From contig JPOM01000001.1 in NCBI GenBank assembly GCA_000733915.1, positions 1,116,001-1,180,000 of the forward strand: a stretch of 64,000 nucleotides of DNA. The letters run 5' to 3'. Positions 53,570 through 63,572 of this stretch are shown here, in pieces. Origin of the DNA: Caulobacteraceae bacterium PMMR1 (GTDB lineage Bacteria; Pseudomonadota; Alphaproteobacteria; Caulobacterales; Caulobacteraceae). The notes under the pieces are model-generated. The model worked only from the letters and a program-made list of their open reading frames with translations, searched no databases and was not told the origin of the DNA. The position numbers and the translations under genes are program-made. Numbering within the stretch: the first letter of the stretch is position 1; each line of letters opens with the position of its first letter.

Positions 53570-55398
53570 GCCGCCAGCTCCGCGATCATGCGGGTGATCC
53601 GCTCGGTCACCGCCTTCAGGTCGGCGTCGATCTCGTCGAGCGGGCGGGGCGGTTCGAAGACATAGAACTGGCGGTTGAAGGGGATCTCGTAGCCGACCTT
53701 GGTCTTGTCGGGGTCGATCCAGGCGTCCGGGGCGTGCGGCTTCACCTCGCGGTCGAAGTAGGCCTGCACGTCCTCCGACAGGGGCACGTTCTCGGTGTCG
53801 CGCAGGGCCGGGTCCGGCTGGGGCTTGCCCTTGTTCTTGCCCTTCTCGAAGCGGAGCACGCGGCCGGCCTCGTCCTTCAGCGGCCGCTCCACCGTGATGG
53901 TGCGATAGCCGAAGGCGGTGTTGGGCAGGATGCGCGAGAGGGGGGCGAGCTTGATCTTGCCGCCCTCGGGCGCGGCGGGCGGGGCCTCGCCCTCGCGCAC
54001 CACCACGCGCGTCTCCTTGCCCTGGGCGTCGGTCAGGATGGCGACCTGCGCCTCGACGCAGGCGCCGAACAGGCGGGTGATCTCGTCGATGTGCTCCTCG
54101 GCCAGCTCCTTACGCTTGGAGCCGAGGGACTTGCGCATCTTGCGCCAGAAGCCTGAGCCGTCGATCAGCTGCACCACGCCGCGGCGCTCGGGCAGCTTCC
54201 GGTTGGTGAGAATCCAGACATAGGTCGCGATGCCGGTGTTGAAGAACATGTCGGTGGGCAGGGCGACGATCGCCTCCACCAGGTCGTTTTCCAGGAGGTA
54301 GCGGCGGATTTCGCTCTCGCCTGATCCCGCCCCGCCGGTGAACAGGGGCGAGCCGTTGAGCACGATGCCGAAGCGGCAGCCGCCCTCCACCTCCGGCCGC
54401 ATCTTCGACAGCATGTGCAGCAGGAACAGCAAGCTCCCGTCCGACACCCGCGGCAGGCCGGGGCCGAAGCGCCCGGCGAAGCCGCGCTGCTCGTGCTCGT
54501 CGCGGACCACCTTTTCGACCTTCTTCCAATCCACGCCAAAGGGCGGGTTGGCGAGCATGTAGTCGAAGGTGCGGCCCGCATGGCCGTCCTCTGACAGGGT
54601 GTTGCCGAAGGCGATGTTGGAGACGTCCTGCCCCTTGATCAGCATGTCGGCCTTGCAGATGGCGTAGGACTCCGGGTTCAGCTCCTGGCCCGAAAGGGTG
54701 ACGCGGATGGTGGGGTTGGCCGCCTTCAGGTGCTCTTCGGCGACCGAGAGCATGCCGCCGGTGCCGGCGGTGGGGTCGTAGAGGCTGCGGACCACCTCCG
54801 GCCGGTGCAGGGCGTCGTCGTCCTCCACGAACAGGAGGTCGACCATCAGGCGGATCACGTCGCGCGGGGTGAAGTGGTCACCCGCCGTCTCGTTGGAGGC
54901 CTCGGCGAACTTGCGGATCAGCTCCTCGAACGCCAGCCCCATCTGCATGTTGGAGACGCGGTCGGGGTGCAGGTCGACGGCGGCGAACCGCTCGGCCACC
55001 TGGTAGAGCAGCTTGGCCCTGGCCAGCCGGTCGATCTGAACGGCGAACTCGAACCGCTCGAAGATGTCGCGGACTTCGGCCGAGAAGCCCTGGACGTAGG
55101 ACTCCAGGTTGCCGCGCACGTTGGCCGCGTCGCCCAAGAGGCGCTGCAGGTCCATCGGCGAGGTGTTGAAGAAGCCGTGGCCGGACTTTCGCCTCAGGAA
55201 AGGCTCGGGGTTGACCCCGGCCTTGCTGCGCAGCTCGAACTCGGCCAGCACCTCGGCCTTGGTGGGCGCCAGCACGCAGTCCAACCGCCGCAGCACCGTG
55301 AAGGGCAGGATCACCTTGCCGTAGTCGGCCGGCTTGTAGTCGCCCCTTAACAGGTCCGCGACGGACCATATGAAGGCCGACAGCGCTTGCTGGTTCAT
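53566..55398 (-). CDS. hsdM: Type I restriction-modification system, methyltransferase (M) subunit
   Basis: This 610 aa adenine-N6 methyltransferase has the S-adenosylmethionine motif DPTAGTGGML (208-217) and the catalytic NPPFG (284-288). The N-terminal helical domain (about 1-150) and DHFTPRDVIRLMVDLL before the SAM site are typical of HsdM. The C-terminal region binds HsdS. At 610 aa it is somewhat longer than the EcoKI-type subunit (529 aa). The ATG at 55398 has GGGGAG about 8 nt upstream. It is the first gene of the operon, and the promoter must lie in 55399-55600. Confidence 0.96.
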   Translation of the reverse strand: MNQQALSAFIWSVADLLRGDYKPADYGKVILPFTVLRRLDCVLAPTKAEVLAEFELRSKAGVNPEPFLRRKSGHGFFNTSPMDLQRLLGDAANVRGNLESYVQGFSAEVRDIFERFEFAVQIDRLARAKLLYQVAERFAAVDLHPDRVSNMQMGLAFEELIRKFAEASNETAGDHFTPRDVIRLMVDLLFVEDDDALHRPEVVRSLYDPTAGTGGMLSVAEEHLKAANPTIRVTLSGQELNPESYAICKADMLIKGQDVSNIAFGNTLSEDGHAGRTFDYMLANPPFGVDWKKVEKVVRDEHEQRGFAGRFGPGLPRVSDGSLLFLLHMLSKMRPEVEGGCRFGIVLNGSPLFTGGAGSGESEIRRYLLENDLVEAIVALPTDMFFNTGIATYVWILTNRKLPERRGVVQLIDGSGFWRKMRKSLGSKRKELAEEHIDEITRLFGACVEAQVAILTDAQGKETRVVVREGEAPPAAPEGGKIKLAPLSRILPNTAFGYRTITVERPLKDEAGRVLRFEKGKNKGKPQPDPALRDTENVPLSEDVQAYFDREVKPHAPDAWIDPDKTKVGYEIPFNRQFYVFEPPRPLDEIDADLKAVTERITRMIAELAA

Positions 55399-55589
55399 GC
55401 GCGAACTCCCCTTGGGGACAGATAGCACCATCTGGACGGCAGGTGGCAACCAGGAGCTGCGCCGGCAGGCGGACCGGTGCAGGGCGCTATCCCCCCGAGC
55501 GGGTCTGGATCGAGCGAGCCGGCGCGCCGTCAGATGATTTCCAGACTGGTCGAATTCCGCCTGCGGTCGGCGCTCGATCCTGACAGGCA

Positions 55590-55619
55590 AGACCCCGCCG
55601 GCGGGCGCCGACGGGGTCT
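55590..55619 (-). terminator. Hairpin terminator for the upstream minus-strand gene
   Basis: A 13-bp stem with one G-T pair (AGACCCC...GGGGTCT ends) encloses a 4-base loop. It lies 26 bp beyond the restored stop of the 55645-57329 gene and is followed on the minus strand by TTGCC. A T-run is absent, so efficiency is uncertain. It separates that gene from the hsd promoter. Confidence 0.6.
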
Positions 55620-55644
55620 GCTGTCGTGACGCGGCGGCGAGGGT

Positions 55645-57329
55645 CTACTGACCGGGCGGCCGTCCGGGATAGGCGTAGCCATAGCCCCCATAGCCGCCGT
55701 AGCCGTAGCCATAGCCATAGCCGGGACCGTAGCCCGGCCCCGGATAGGCGGGCCGGCGCCAGCCGTAGCCGCGACGGGGCGGCGGGGGCGGTTGCGCGTC
55801 CTCGTCCTGATCCTCGGCGCTGTCGTCCGGCAGCATTTGGGCGCGGCGGGCGGCGCGGCGCTCGTCCAGCCACCGCTGCAGGCGGGCAAAACGGGACTCG
55901 CGTTCGTCGGCCTGAGCCCAAGCCGGCGCGGCCTCCGAAGCTGGGGCGGGCGGAGCCAGGGCGGGCGAGGGCGGGGCGCGGGCGAGGCCGCTTCGGCGGC
56001 CTGGGGGCGGGGCGCGCGGCCATAGGCGGCGTCGCTCTCGGGCCCGCCGGACGAGGCAAGGGCGATCGGCACGGAGGTCGTGGGCGCAGGCCCCGGCGCG
56101 GCGGCGGCGATCATGACCGGGGCGGGCTCGGACACTGCGCCCGCGGCGTCGGCCACGCACTGGGCGGTTTCGGCCACGGCGTGCTTGCCCAGGCAGTAGA
56201 CGTCTTCGTACTCGGGCCCGGCGACGCTCAGGCACTGGAAGAGGTTCAGCTTGGCCATCTTCAGGCACTGGGCGGACTTGGCGTCGGCCAGCAGCGGCGC
56301 GATCTGGTCGGCGTGGGCCTCGTCGGCCTGGCCGAGCATGATCAGGGCCGCGAGCGCCACCGCATGGGTCACCACCGGGGTCGGCTGGGTCGCCCCGCCC
56401 CGCAAGCCGGTGCGGAGCGCCACCAGGTGGGCGTAGAGCGCCTGTTCGTCTTCCGCCTTCAGGGCGAGGCGGACGAGGGACTGTCCCTTGGCGGCGGCCA
56501 GGCGCTTTTCAGGGTCGGCGACGGGCGTCTTGGACCAGGGCGAGGCCTGGATGGAATAGGCGGCCTGGGACACGGCCTTGCCGCTGGTCAGCGCCTCTCG
56601 GGCGAGCTTGGCCAGGGCGCTGGCAGCCATGCCGGCAGCGTCCGGCGCGCCCGGCAGGCGGAGCGCTGCGGCGGGGTCGGCCAGCAGGTCGGCGCTCAGG
56701 GCGGCGCGGTCGCGAGGCTCCTGGGCCAGGTCGTGAACGGACTGGACGAAGGCGGGCGACTGCAGGGCGGCCAGGGCCGCATAGGCCACCTCGCCCTCCT
56801 GCAGCTGCTCGGCATGGCCGGTTTGGCCCGCGGCGAGCGCCTTCAACACGTGGCCGGACTCGCTGAACTTCGGGTCGATACCGGCCAGCTCCGCCATGTG
56901 GCTCTGGAACGCCCAGGCGGATTCCACCAGCCGCCGCGCGATGGGCGCTGTGGCGGACGAGGGCGGGGCGGATTGCAGCTGCGCCGGCGCGACCTGGGCG
57001 GCGGCGACCTGAACGGGCGCGGGCGCGGGCGGCGGGCCGGTCAGGGCGAGCGAGGCGTCCGCCGCTGGCAGGGCCTTGGCCTGGCGAAGCGCCAGGAACT
57101 GTTCGCCGAGGCCGGTGGGTTCCTGGTCGGGCTGGGGCGCGCTCGCCTGGGGCGCCTTGGCCAAGGCGGGCGGGAGGGGGGCGCCTTCGATGGCGGAAGC
57201 AGGCGCAGGAGCGAGCGTTGCTACGGCCGCAGCCGCGCCCTGACCTTGCTCCTGCGCATGGGCGGCGAGCGCCCCGGACATCAAACCAGCCGCGGCGACC
57301 AGACCCCAGCCTTTACGCAATCCGTCCAT
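55645..57329 (-). pseudogene. Secreted Ala/Pro-rich protein with Gly-Tyr tail, frameshifted
   Basis: This large exported protein of about 561 residues, if repaired, is of unknown function. A signal peptide (MDGLRKGWGLVAAAGLMSGA, cleavage after AHA) precedes an Ala/Pro-rich segment. A helical domain follows (from about residue 140), then a four-cysteine segment with AKLNLFQCLSVAGPEYEDVY and GKHAVAETAQC. In the second frame come a charged helix (ARLQRWLDERRAARRAQML) and a Gly/Tyr repeat (GYGYGYGYGGYGGYGYAYPG) ending at 55645. The frames join in the G/C tracts at about 55,960-55,985, and one missing base fits. The uncorrected frame runs on to 55530 with unnatural Arg/Pro-rich sequence. Confidence 0.7.
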
Positions 57330-57492
57330 CGCGAAACCCCGTGTTACTGGGAACATCTGACTTCACGAGCCCTAATTGGCCGTGAATACAGATGAACAAG
57401 ACGGAATTTACGCTAACACCACAATTTCGCCTCGCCAACGCCACAGTCAGCGGCGTTAAGCCTCACGTCCGGCTAAGCTTTTCGGGCGCTCC

Positions 57493-57529
57493 TGACAGGC
57501 CTGTTCAGGTCCGGTTCAGCTCGGGTCAG
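57493..57529 (-). promoter_or_regulatory. Four TNCAG boxes at 10-11 bp spacing
   Basis: ACAG, TTCAG, TTCAG and GTCAG recur every 10 or 11 bp, so they lie on one face of the helix. Such direct repeats are typical of OmpR/PhoB-type response regulator sites. They lie about 165-200 bp upstream of the secreted-protein gene. Confidence 0.45.
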
Positions 57530-57570
57530 TCGCGACGACCGGCCCGCAGCTACTTAGGCTTGCTGAGGCC

Positions 57571-58082
57571 TTAACGGGCGGTCTGCTCGCGGCACTGGCG
57601 CGCCAGCTCTTCGGCGGCGACCGGCGGCCCGGCCTCTTGCCCGACGCGCTGGCTCACCTGCGCCAGGGCGGCCTCGGCTGCGTCGCGGGCGGGACCGATC
57701 GCAGCGGAACAGTCCATCGCCCGCGCCTCGTTGCGCTTGAGCTTCTGGAAGACGTCGTTGAGCGCCTCGCCGTACGCGCCGCGCTGGCCGTTATAGCGGC
57801 CGAGCGCCGATTGCGTGCAGAGCAGGGCCGCCTCTTGACGCAGGAAGCCGGCGCAGTCGCGGGTCTCGCCCTCGCTTGGGGCGGTGCGGGCGGCGGGGCC
57901 GGGCGGGGCGGCGGGCGGGCGGCGTGCGGCGGCGCGGCGGTCTCGCCGGGCGCCCCTGCGTTCTGGATCGTCACCGCGCCCTGGCTGGCCGTGTTGTTCT
58001 CCTGCCCCCCCTTGCGGTCGTTGCAGGCGGCGAGGGCCAGGGCGGCGAGGCAGGCGGCGGCGAGGGCGGGGGCGAGGCGCAT
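57571..58082 (-). pseudogene. Small lipoprotein of unknown function, frameshifted
   Basis: The first frame starts at ATG 58082 with a lipoprotein signal (MRLAPALAAACLAALALAAC) and continues NDRKGGQENNTASQGAVTIQ into a proline run. The other frame supplies a helical C-terminal domain with TRDCAGFLRQEAALLCTQSA, then MDCSAAIGPARDAAEAALAQ. Two frames are needed for one sensible protein of about 170 aa. The switch is in the G-rich tract 57,895-57,925, and adding one base restores it. I do not recognise the family. Confidence 0.65.
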
Positions 58083-58147
58083 CGGCAAGGGCTCCGGGAC
58101 CGGGACGATCTTGATTCCCACAGGGTGGCGGCCCCAGTGTGACACGG

Positions 58148-58330
58148 ATGGCGAAGGGGCCCACACAGGAAGAGCGGCTGGCGGCGGCGCTGCGCGCCAA
58201 CCTGCGCCGGCGCAAGGCGGAGCGGCCCGCCCCCACGTCCGCGTCGCCAAAGCTGGACGATCCCAAACCCGGCGATCCCGGCGATCCCAAACCCGGCGAC
58301 CCTAAACCCGACACGTCAAAGCCCCCGTAA
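58148..58330 (+). CDS. Small basic protein with Pro/Gly/Asp tandem tail
   Basis: This 60 aa product begins with a charged helix, MAKGPTQEERLAAALRANLR, followed by RRKAERP. The tail repeats the motif DPKPGDP (three overlapping copies) and is encoded by near-perfect tandem repeats between about 58258 and 58316. I recall similar helical small proteins in Caulobacterales but no function. ATG 58148 is favoured over GTG 58139. It is divergent from the lipoprotein gene and ends 36 bp before a glycosyltransferase-like gene. Confidence 0.6.
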   Translation: MAKGPTQEERLAAALRANLRRRKAERPAPTSASPKLDDPKPGDPGDPKPGDPKPDTSKPP

Positions 58331-58366
58331 GGGCGCGCTTAAGCCTCGGCGGGGCAGGCCCCAGAC

Positions 58367-59574
58367 ATGCTGGGGCTGCTCGACAGGTGGATCACGCGGG
58401 ATCGGGTCGCGGTCTACGCCGTCATGCTGCTGACGGCGGAGATGATCGCGGCGGGGCTTTGGGCGGCGTCGTTGAACCACGATCTTGACCCGACCGGCAC
58501 GCCGGTCGGCGGCGACTTCCTCATCTTCTATGCGGCCTCCGCGCTGGTCCTCAAGGGGAAAGCGGTCCTGGCCTATGCGGCGGCCCCGTTCCTGGCCGCG
58601 CAGCACGCCGTCGTCCCGGCCAGTCGCGCGCTTTTGCTCTACGCCTATCCGCCGGTCTGGCAGCTGATGGCCGCCCCGCTTGCGCTCCTGCCGTTCCTCT
58701 GGGCCTACGCGGGGTTCGAGCTCACGACCTTCCTGGCCTTGCTGGCGGTGCTGAGGAGCCTCACGCGGGCGCGGCTGATGTGGCTGGCGACGCTGGCCTT
58801 CCCAGCCGTGTTCCTCAACGCGCTCCAGGGCCAGAACGGCTTCCTGACCGCTGCCCTGATCGGCTTCGGCCTCGCCAAGCTCGACCGGCGGCCGTGGCTG
58901 GCGGGCGTGGCGCTGGGGCTGGCCTGCTATAAGCCCCATCTCGGGGTTCTCCTGCCCGTTCTGCTCGCGGGCTCGGGCCGCTGGCGGCCGTTCGTGGCTG
59001 CGACCGCGACCGTCGGCGCGCTGGTCACCACGAGCCTGGTCGTCTTCGGCGTTGAGGACTGGCGCGCGTTCCTGACCGCCCTGCCCGAGGCCTCCGCCCA
59101 CCTGGACTCGGGCGCGCTGCCCTGGGCCAAGATGCCCTCGCTCTACGTAGCCATGCGCTCGCTCGGCGCGTCGGCGGCCACGGCGGCGGCGGTGCAGGCC
59201 CTGGGCGCGGTCGCGGTCGCCGGCGTGACGCTCTACAGCTGGCGCGCGGGCGGGCCTGGGCGCCCAAGGCGGCGATGGCCTGTTTCGCCGTCCTGATCGC
59301 CAGTCCCTATGCCTTCGACTACGACCTTGTGCTGTTGGCGGTTCCGATCGCCTTGTTGGTCGAGCACGGGCGGCAGCATCGTCTCGCGCCGGGCTCCGCC
59401 GCCGCGCTCAGCCTGGCCTATATGACGCCGGTGCTGTTCCGGCCCCTGGCGCAGGCCACGGGGGTGCAGCTGATGCCCTTCGCCCTGCTGCTGGGCTTCT
59501 TGGCGTGCTGGCGGAGCGATCGCCGCGATCGGCTGAGCGTCGCGGACCCGCGCTTCCGCTTCACGCCCGCCTGA
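58367..59574 (+). pseudogene. DUF2029 / GT87-type membrane glycosyltransferase, frameshifted
   Basis: The repaired product of about 402 aa is a multi-pass membrane protein resembling the DUF2029 (GT87) mannosyltransferase-like family. The first frame includes VGGDFLIFYAASALVLKGKA, YPPVWQLMAAPLALLPFLWA, LQGQNGFLTAALIGFGLAKL and YKPHLGVLLPVLLAGS, all characteristic. From about 59,270 the neighbouring frame continues ACFAVLIASPYAFDYDLVLL to the stop at 59574. The break is in the G-rich run 59,249-59,265, and one missing base restores the gene. Its end overlaps the convergent purN by 14 bp. Confidence 0.8.
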
Positions 59575-60153
59575 GCCGCACCGCCTCGGCCGCCTTCGCC
59601 AGGCACTGCGGATAGAGCCGGTGCTCGGCCTGCAGCACCCGGGCGGCGAGGCTGTCCGGCGTATCGTCCGCCAGGACGGGGACGTCCGCTTGGCCCAGGA
59701 TCGGCCCGGCGTCCACGCCCTCGGTGACCCAGTGCACGGTGCAGCCGTGGATCGTGCAGCCGGCCTGAAGCACGCGGGCGTGGGTATGCAGGCCGGGGAA
59801 GGCCGGCAGGAGACTGGGATGTATGTTGATCATCCGCCCGGCCCAGCGGCCCACGAACCAGGGGGTCAGCACCCGCATGTAGCCGGCCAGCGCCACCAGC
59901 TCCACGCGTGCGGCCTGAAGCGCTTGGTCGAGTACGCGCTCGTGCGCCTCGCGGTCCTGCTTGAAGGGGCGATGGTCGACGGCCAGCGCCTCGATCCCCG
60001 CCGCGCGCGCCCGCGCCAGACCTGCAGCTTCGGGGTTGTTGGAGAGCACCTGCACGATCCGCGCCGGAAAGCCGGGCTCGGCGCTTGCCGCGATCAGGGC
60101 GTCGAGATTTGAGCCGCGGCCCGAGATCATGACCGCGGTGCGGACCCGATCGC

Positions 60154-60157
<4 letters not shown>
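59561..60157 (-). CDS. purN: Phosphoribosylglycinamide formyltransferase
   Basis: This 198 aa enzyme transfers a formyl group from 10-formyl-tetrahydrofolate in purine synthesis. Key features are MISGRGSNLDALIAA (substrate loop) and QVLSNNPEAAGLARARA. The folate and catalytic residues are in LVALAGYMRVLTPWFV, GRMINIHPSLLPAFPGLHTH and GCTVHWVTEGVDAGPI, the last with the catalytic Asp. The start is GTG at 60157 overlapping the purM stop (GTGA), so the two are translationally coupled. Confidence 0.96.
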
Positions 60158-61182
<1,025 letters not shown>

Positions 61183-61294
61183 GGTGATCTCGGACAGTCG
61201 GAGAACGCGGGGCGGAGGCGGGCGGTTTGGGTCCCCTACGCCGGCGGGGTCAAGCCTCGCTTGGGAATCGGCGCGGGCCCGCTATAGCTAGCCT

Positions 61295-62443
61295 ATGCAT
61301 CCCATCACGACCAACGAGGAGCTCGCGGCCTTCTGCGAGCGCTTGCGGCAAGAACCTTTCGTCGCCGTCGACACCGAGTTCATGCGCGAGACCACCTATT
61401 GGCCGAAGCTGTGCCTGATCCAGGCGGCGGGGCCAGACGTCGCCGGCGTCATCGACCCCCTCGCGCCCGGCCTGGACCCGAAGCCCTTCTTGGACCTGCT
61501 GGGCGATCCCAAGATCGACAAGGTGTTCCACGCTGCGCGCCAGGACGTGGAGATCTTCCATAACCTCGGCGTCATGCCGACGCCGCTCTTCGACACCCAG
61601 GTCGCGGCCATGGCGGCGGGCTTCGGCGACCAGGTCGCCTACGACAGCCTGGTGCGGCAGATGCTGCGCATCGATCTCGACAAGAGCAGCCGCTTCACCG
61701 ACTGGTCCCGCCGCCCGCTCGCCGAGGCCCAGCTGACCTATGCCCTGGGCGACGTGACGCACCTGGCCAGGCTCTACCCCAAGCTCCGCGACCGCCTCGA
61801 GCGCGAGGGTCGCCTGTCTTGGGTGCTGGAGGAGATGGCGGCGCTGACGGACCCCGCGGCCTACGACCTCAATCCCGACAACGCCTGGAAGCGCCTGCGT
61901 CCGCGCAAGTTCAACCCCCGCTATCTCGCCGTGTTCAAGGCGGTGGCGGCCTGGCGCGAGCGCACTGCCCAGACGCGCGACCAGCCCCGGGGCCGCATCC
62001 TGAAAGACGAGGCGATCGACGAGGTGGCGACCCAGGCGCCGCAGGACATCGAGGCGCTGAACCGGCTGCGCTCGGTGCCCAAGGGCTTTGGCGGCTCGCG
62101 GTTCGGGCCGGACCTCGTGGCGGCCGTGCGCGAGGCGCTGAAGGCGCCCGAGGCCAACGCCCCGGTCGTGGAGCGTCCCGCGCCCCCGCCCCAGGCCGCG
62201 GGCGCGGTGGTGGAGTTGCTGAAGGTCCTGCTCAAAGCGCGCTCGGAGGAGGCGGGGGTCGCGTCCAAGCTGATCGCGACCGTGGCGGACCTAGAGCGCA
62301 TCGCGGCGGACGACGCGGCCGATGTCGGCGCCCTGAAGGGGTGGCGTCGCGAGCTGTTCGGCGAAGACGCGTTGCGCCTCAAGCGGGGCGAGCTCGCCCT
62401 CGTGCTCGACGGCGCGCGGGTCAAGATCGCCGAGCTCGGCTGA
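61295..62443 (+). CDS. rnd: Ribonuclease D
   Basis: This 382 aa 3'-to-5' exoribonuclease trims tRNA and other small RNAs. The DEDD catalytic acids are in FVAVDTEFMRET (D26, E28), HAARQDVEIFHNLG and YALGDVTHLARLY. A C-terminal HRDC domain follows (about 210-290, ERTAQTRDQPRGRILKDEA). The ATG at 61295 fits the usual N terminus. It is divergent from purM and is followed by a hairpin and tRNA-Glu. Confidence 0.95.
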   Translation: MHPITTNEELAAFCERLRQEPFVAVDTEFMRETTYWPKLCLIQAAGPDVAGVIDPLAPGLDPKPFLDLLGDPKIDKVFHAARQDVEIFHNLGVMPTPLFDTQVAAMAAGFGDQVAYDSLVRQMLRIDLDKSSRFTDWSRRPLAEAQLTYALGDVTHLARLYPKLRDRLEREGRLSWVLEEMAALTDPAAYDLNPDNAWKRLRPRKFNPRYLAVFKAVAAWRERTAQTRDQPRGRILKDEAIDEVATQAPQDIEALNRLRSVPKGFGGSRFGPDLVAAVREALKAPEANAPVVERPAPPPQAAGAVVELLKVLLKARSEEAGVASKLIATVADLERIAADDAADVGALKGWRRELFGEDALRLKRGELALVLDGARVKIAELG

Positions 62444-62446
62444 GGC

Positions 62447-62467
62447 GCTGGCGGCAGCGCCGCCAGC
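62447..62467 (+). terminator. Hairpin after rnd
   Basis: GCTGGCGGC pairs perfectly with GCCGCCAGC around a 3-base loop. It begins 4 bases after the stop. No T-run follows, so it may stabilise the 3' end more than terminate. Confidence 0.4.
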
Positions 62468-62601
62468 CGTGACATTACGGTCAGGGCCCTCGGCGACACG
62501 GCTCTCGTCTACGCCTACCAGGTCGAACCCGCCAGGAGCGGCCTCGGGCCTTGCGTATCCGGGCGCATTTTCCCTTGCGGGGCGACCCGAAACTGAGGGG
62601 C

Positions 62602-62630
62602 TTGCAAGTCGTCGCGCTCTCGGTTTATAC
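62602..62630 (+). promoter_or_regulatory. Candidate tRNA-Glu promoter
   Basis: TTGCAA (62602-62607) and TTATAC (62625-62630) are 17 bp apart, 18 bp before the tRNA. Confidence 0.5.
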
Positions 62631-62648
62631 GCCGGCCTCCCGCGACGC

Positions 62649-62723
62649 GGGCCCTTCGTCTATCGGTTAGGACACCAGATTTTCATTCTGGGAAGAGCGG
62701 TTCGACTCCGCTAGGGCCTGCCA
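62649..62723 (+). tRNA. tRNA-Glu (TTC)
   Basis: This is a 75 nt cloverleaf. Acceptor GGGCCCT pairs with AGGGCCT, with a G-T pair at 1:72, followed by G and an encoded CCA. The D arm region is TCGTCTATCGGTTAGGA. The anticodon stem CCAGA/TCTGG encloses TTTTCAT, giving TTC. The T arm is AGCGGTTCGACTCCGCT. Confidence 0.96.
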
Positions 62724-62893
62724 CCGCCGCCTCGCCAAAAAGGCGCCCCCTCTCCCCTGCGACATCCGCGCCGAGCTTGGCCGCGCCGCGCTCGTGCGCC
62801 CGCGCGGAAAAAGATTGATTCGTGTCCCGCGCGAGGACTAGCTATGATAAAAATGTGCGTGCGCCATGGCTATAGCGCATGACGAGGGGCTGG

Positions 62894-63502
62894 ATGACTG
62901 AGCTTCATTTTGGGGAAGCTGACGCGACTGAGGAACTCGTTCGTATCAGCGGCCGGGTGAAATGGTTCGATCCGGGCAAAGGCTATGGCTTCATTGTACC
63001 CGACGAGCCGGACAAGACCGACCTGAAGGACGTGCTGTTGCACGTGACGAGCCTCAGGCAGTCCGGGCGGGAGAGCGCGCTCGAGGGCGCGATCGTAGTG
63101 TGCGACGTCGTGCGCCGCCCCAAGGGCTGGCAGGTCAGCCAGGTCGTAAATCTCGACGAATCGTCCGCGTCGCTGCCGAACCTGCGCCGCGCCGCCGAAA
63201 TCCAGCGCCCCGGCCCGGACCGCCCTCGCGTGCGCGTCGACGCCGACCCCGCCCGGCCGCTGCGCCGTCCGCCGCTCGCCGCCCCCGCGGGCCCGGCCGA
63301 ACGCGCCAAGGTGAAGTGGTTCAACAAGACCAAGGGCTACGGCTTTGTCGTGCGCGACTCCGCCCCCGGCGACGTCTTCGTGCACATCGAGACGCTGCGC
63401 CGCTGCGGCCTTGAGGACCTACAGCCGGGCGAGGACGTGATGGTGCGCCTCGCCGACGGTCCCAAGGGGCTGGTGGTCGCCGAGATCGGCCGCGACGGCT
63501 GA
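62894..63502 (+). CDS. cspD: Protein with two cold-shock domains (CspD-like)
   Basis: This 202 aa nucleic-acid-binding protein has two cold-shock domains, at about residues 16-75 and 140-202. The RNP1 motifs are KGYGFIVPD and KGYGFVVRD, each after VKWF. A proline/arginine-rich linker ([20 protein letters not shown] and following) separates them. Most bacterial cold-shock proteins have one domain. The two-domain form is known from Caulobacter CspC and CspD, where it relates to stationary phase. ATG 62894 is preceded by GAGGGG 4 nt upstream. An in-frame ATG at 62879 is less likely. The symbol is by analogy. Confidence 0.88.
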   Translation: MTELHFGEADATEELVRISGRVKWFDPGKGYGFIVPDEPDKTDLKDVLLHVTSLRQSGRESALEGAIVVCDVVRRPKGWQVSQVVNLDESSASLPNLRRAAEIQRPGPDRPRVRVDADPARPLRRPPLAAPAGPAERAKVKWFNKTKGYGFVVRDSAPGDVFVHIETLRRCGLEDLQPGEDVMVRLADGPKGLVVAEIGRDG

Positions 63503-63572
63503 GGCCCGCCGCCGCTCTTCCGCTCCGGCGCCAGCGCAGGTATCCAGACGCAAACGTCCGGAGTTCAAGCCT

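Noticed and set aside
62649-62723. G-T pair at position 1:72 of tRNA-Glu as a defect
   Set aside because: A G-U closing pair is tolerated and I recall it in other alphaproteobacterial tRNA-Glu genes. The rest of the cloverleaf is intact.
62815-62848. Promoter TTGATT ... TATGAT before the cold-shock gene
   Set aside because: The -10 is good, but the spacer is 22 bp, too long for a standard promoter. The -35 may not be used.
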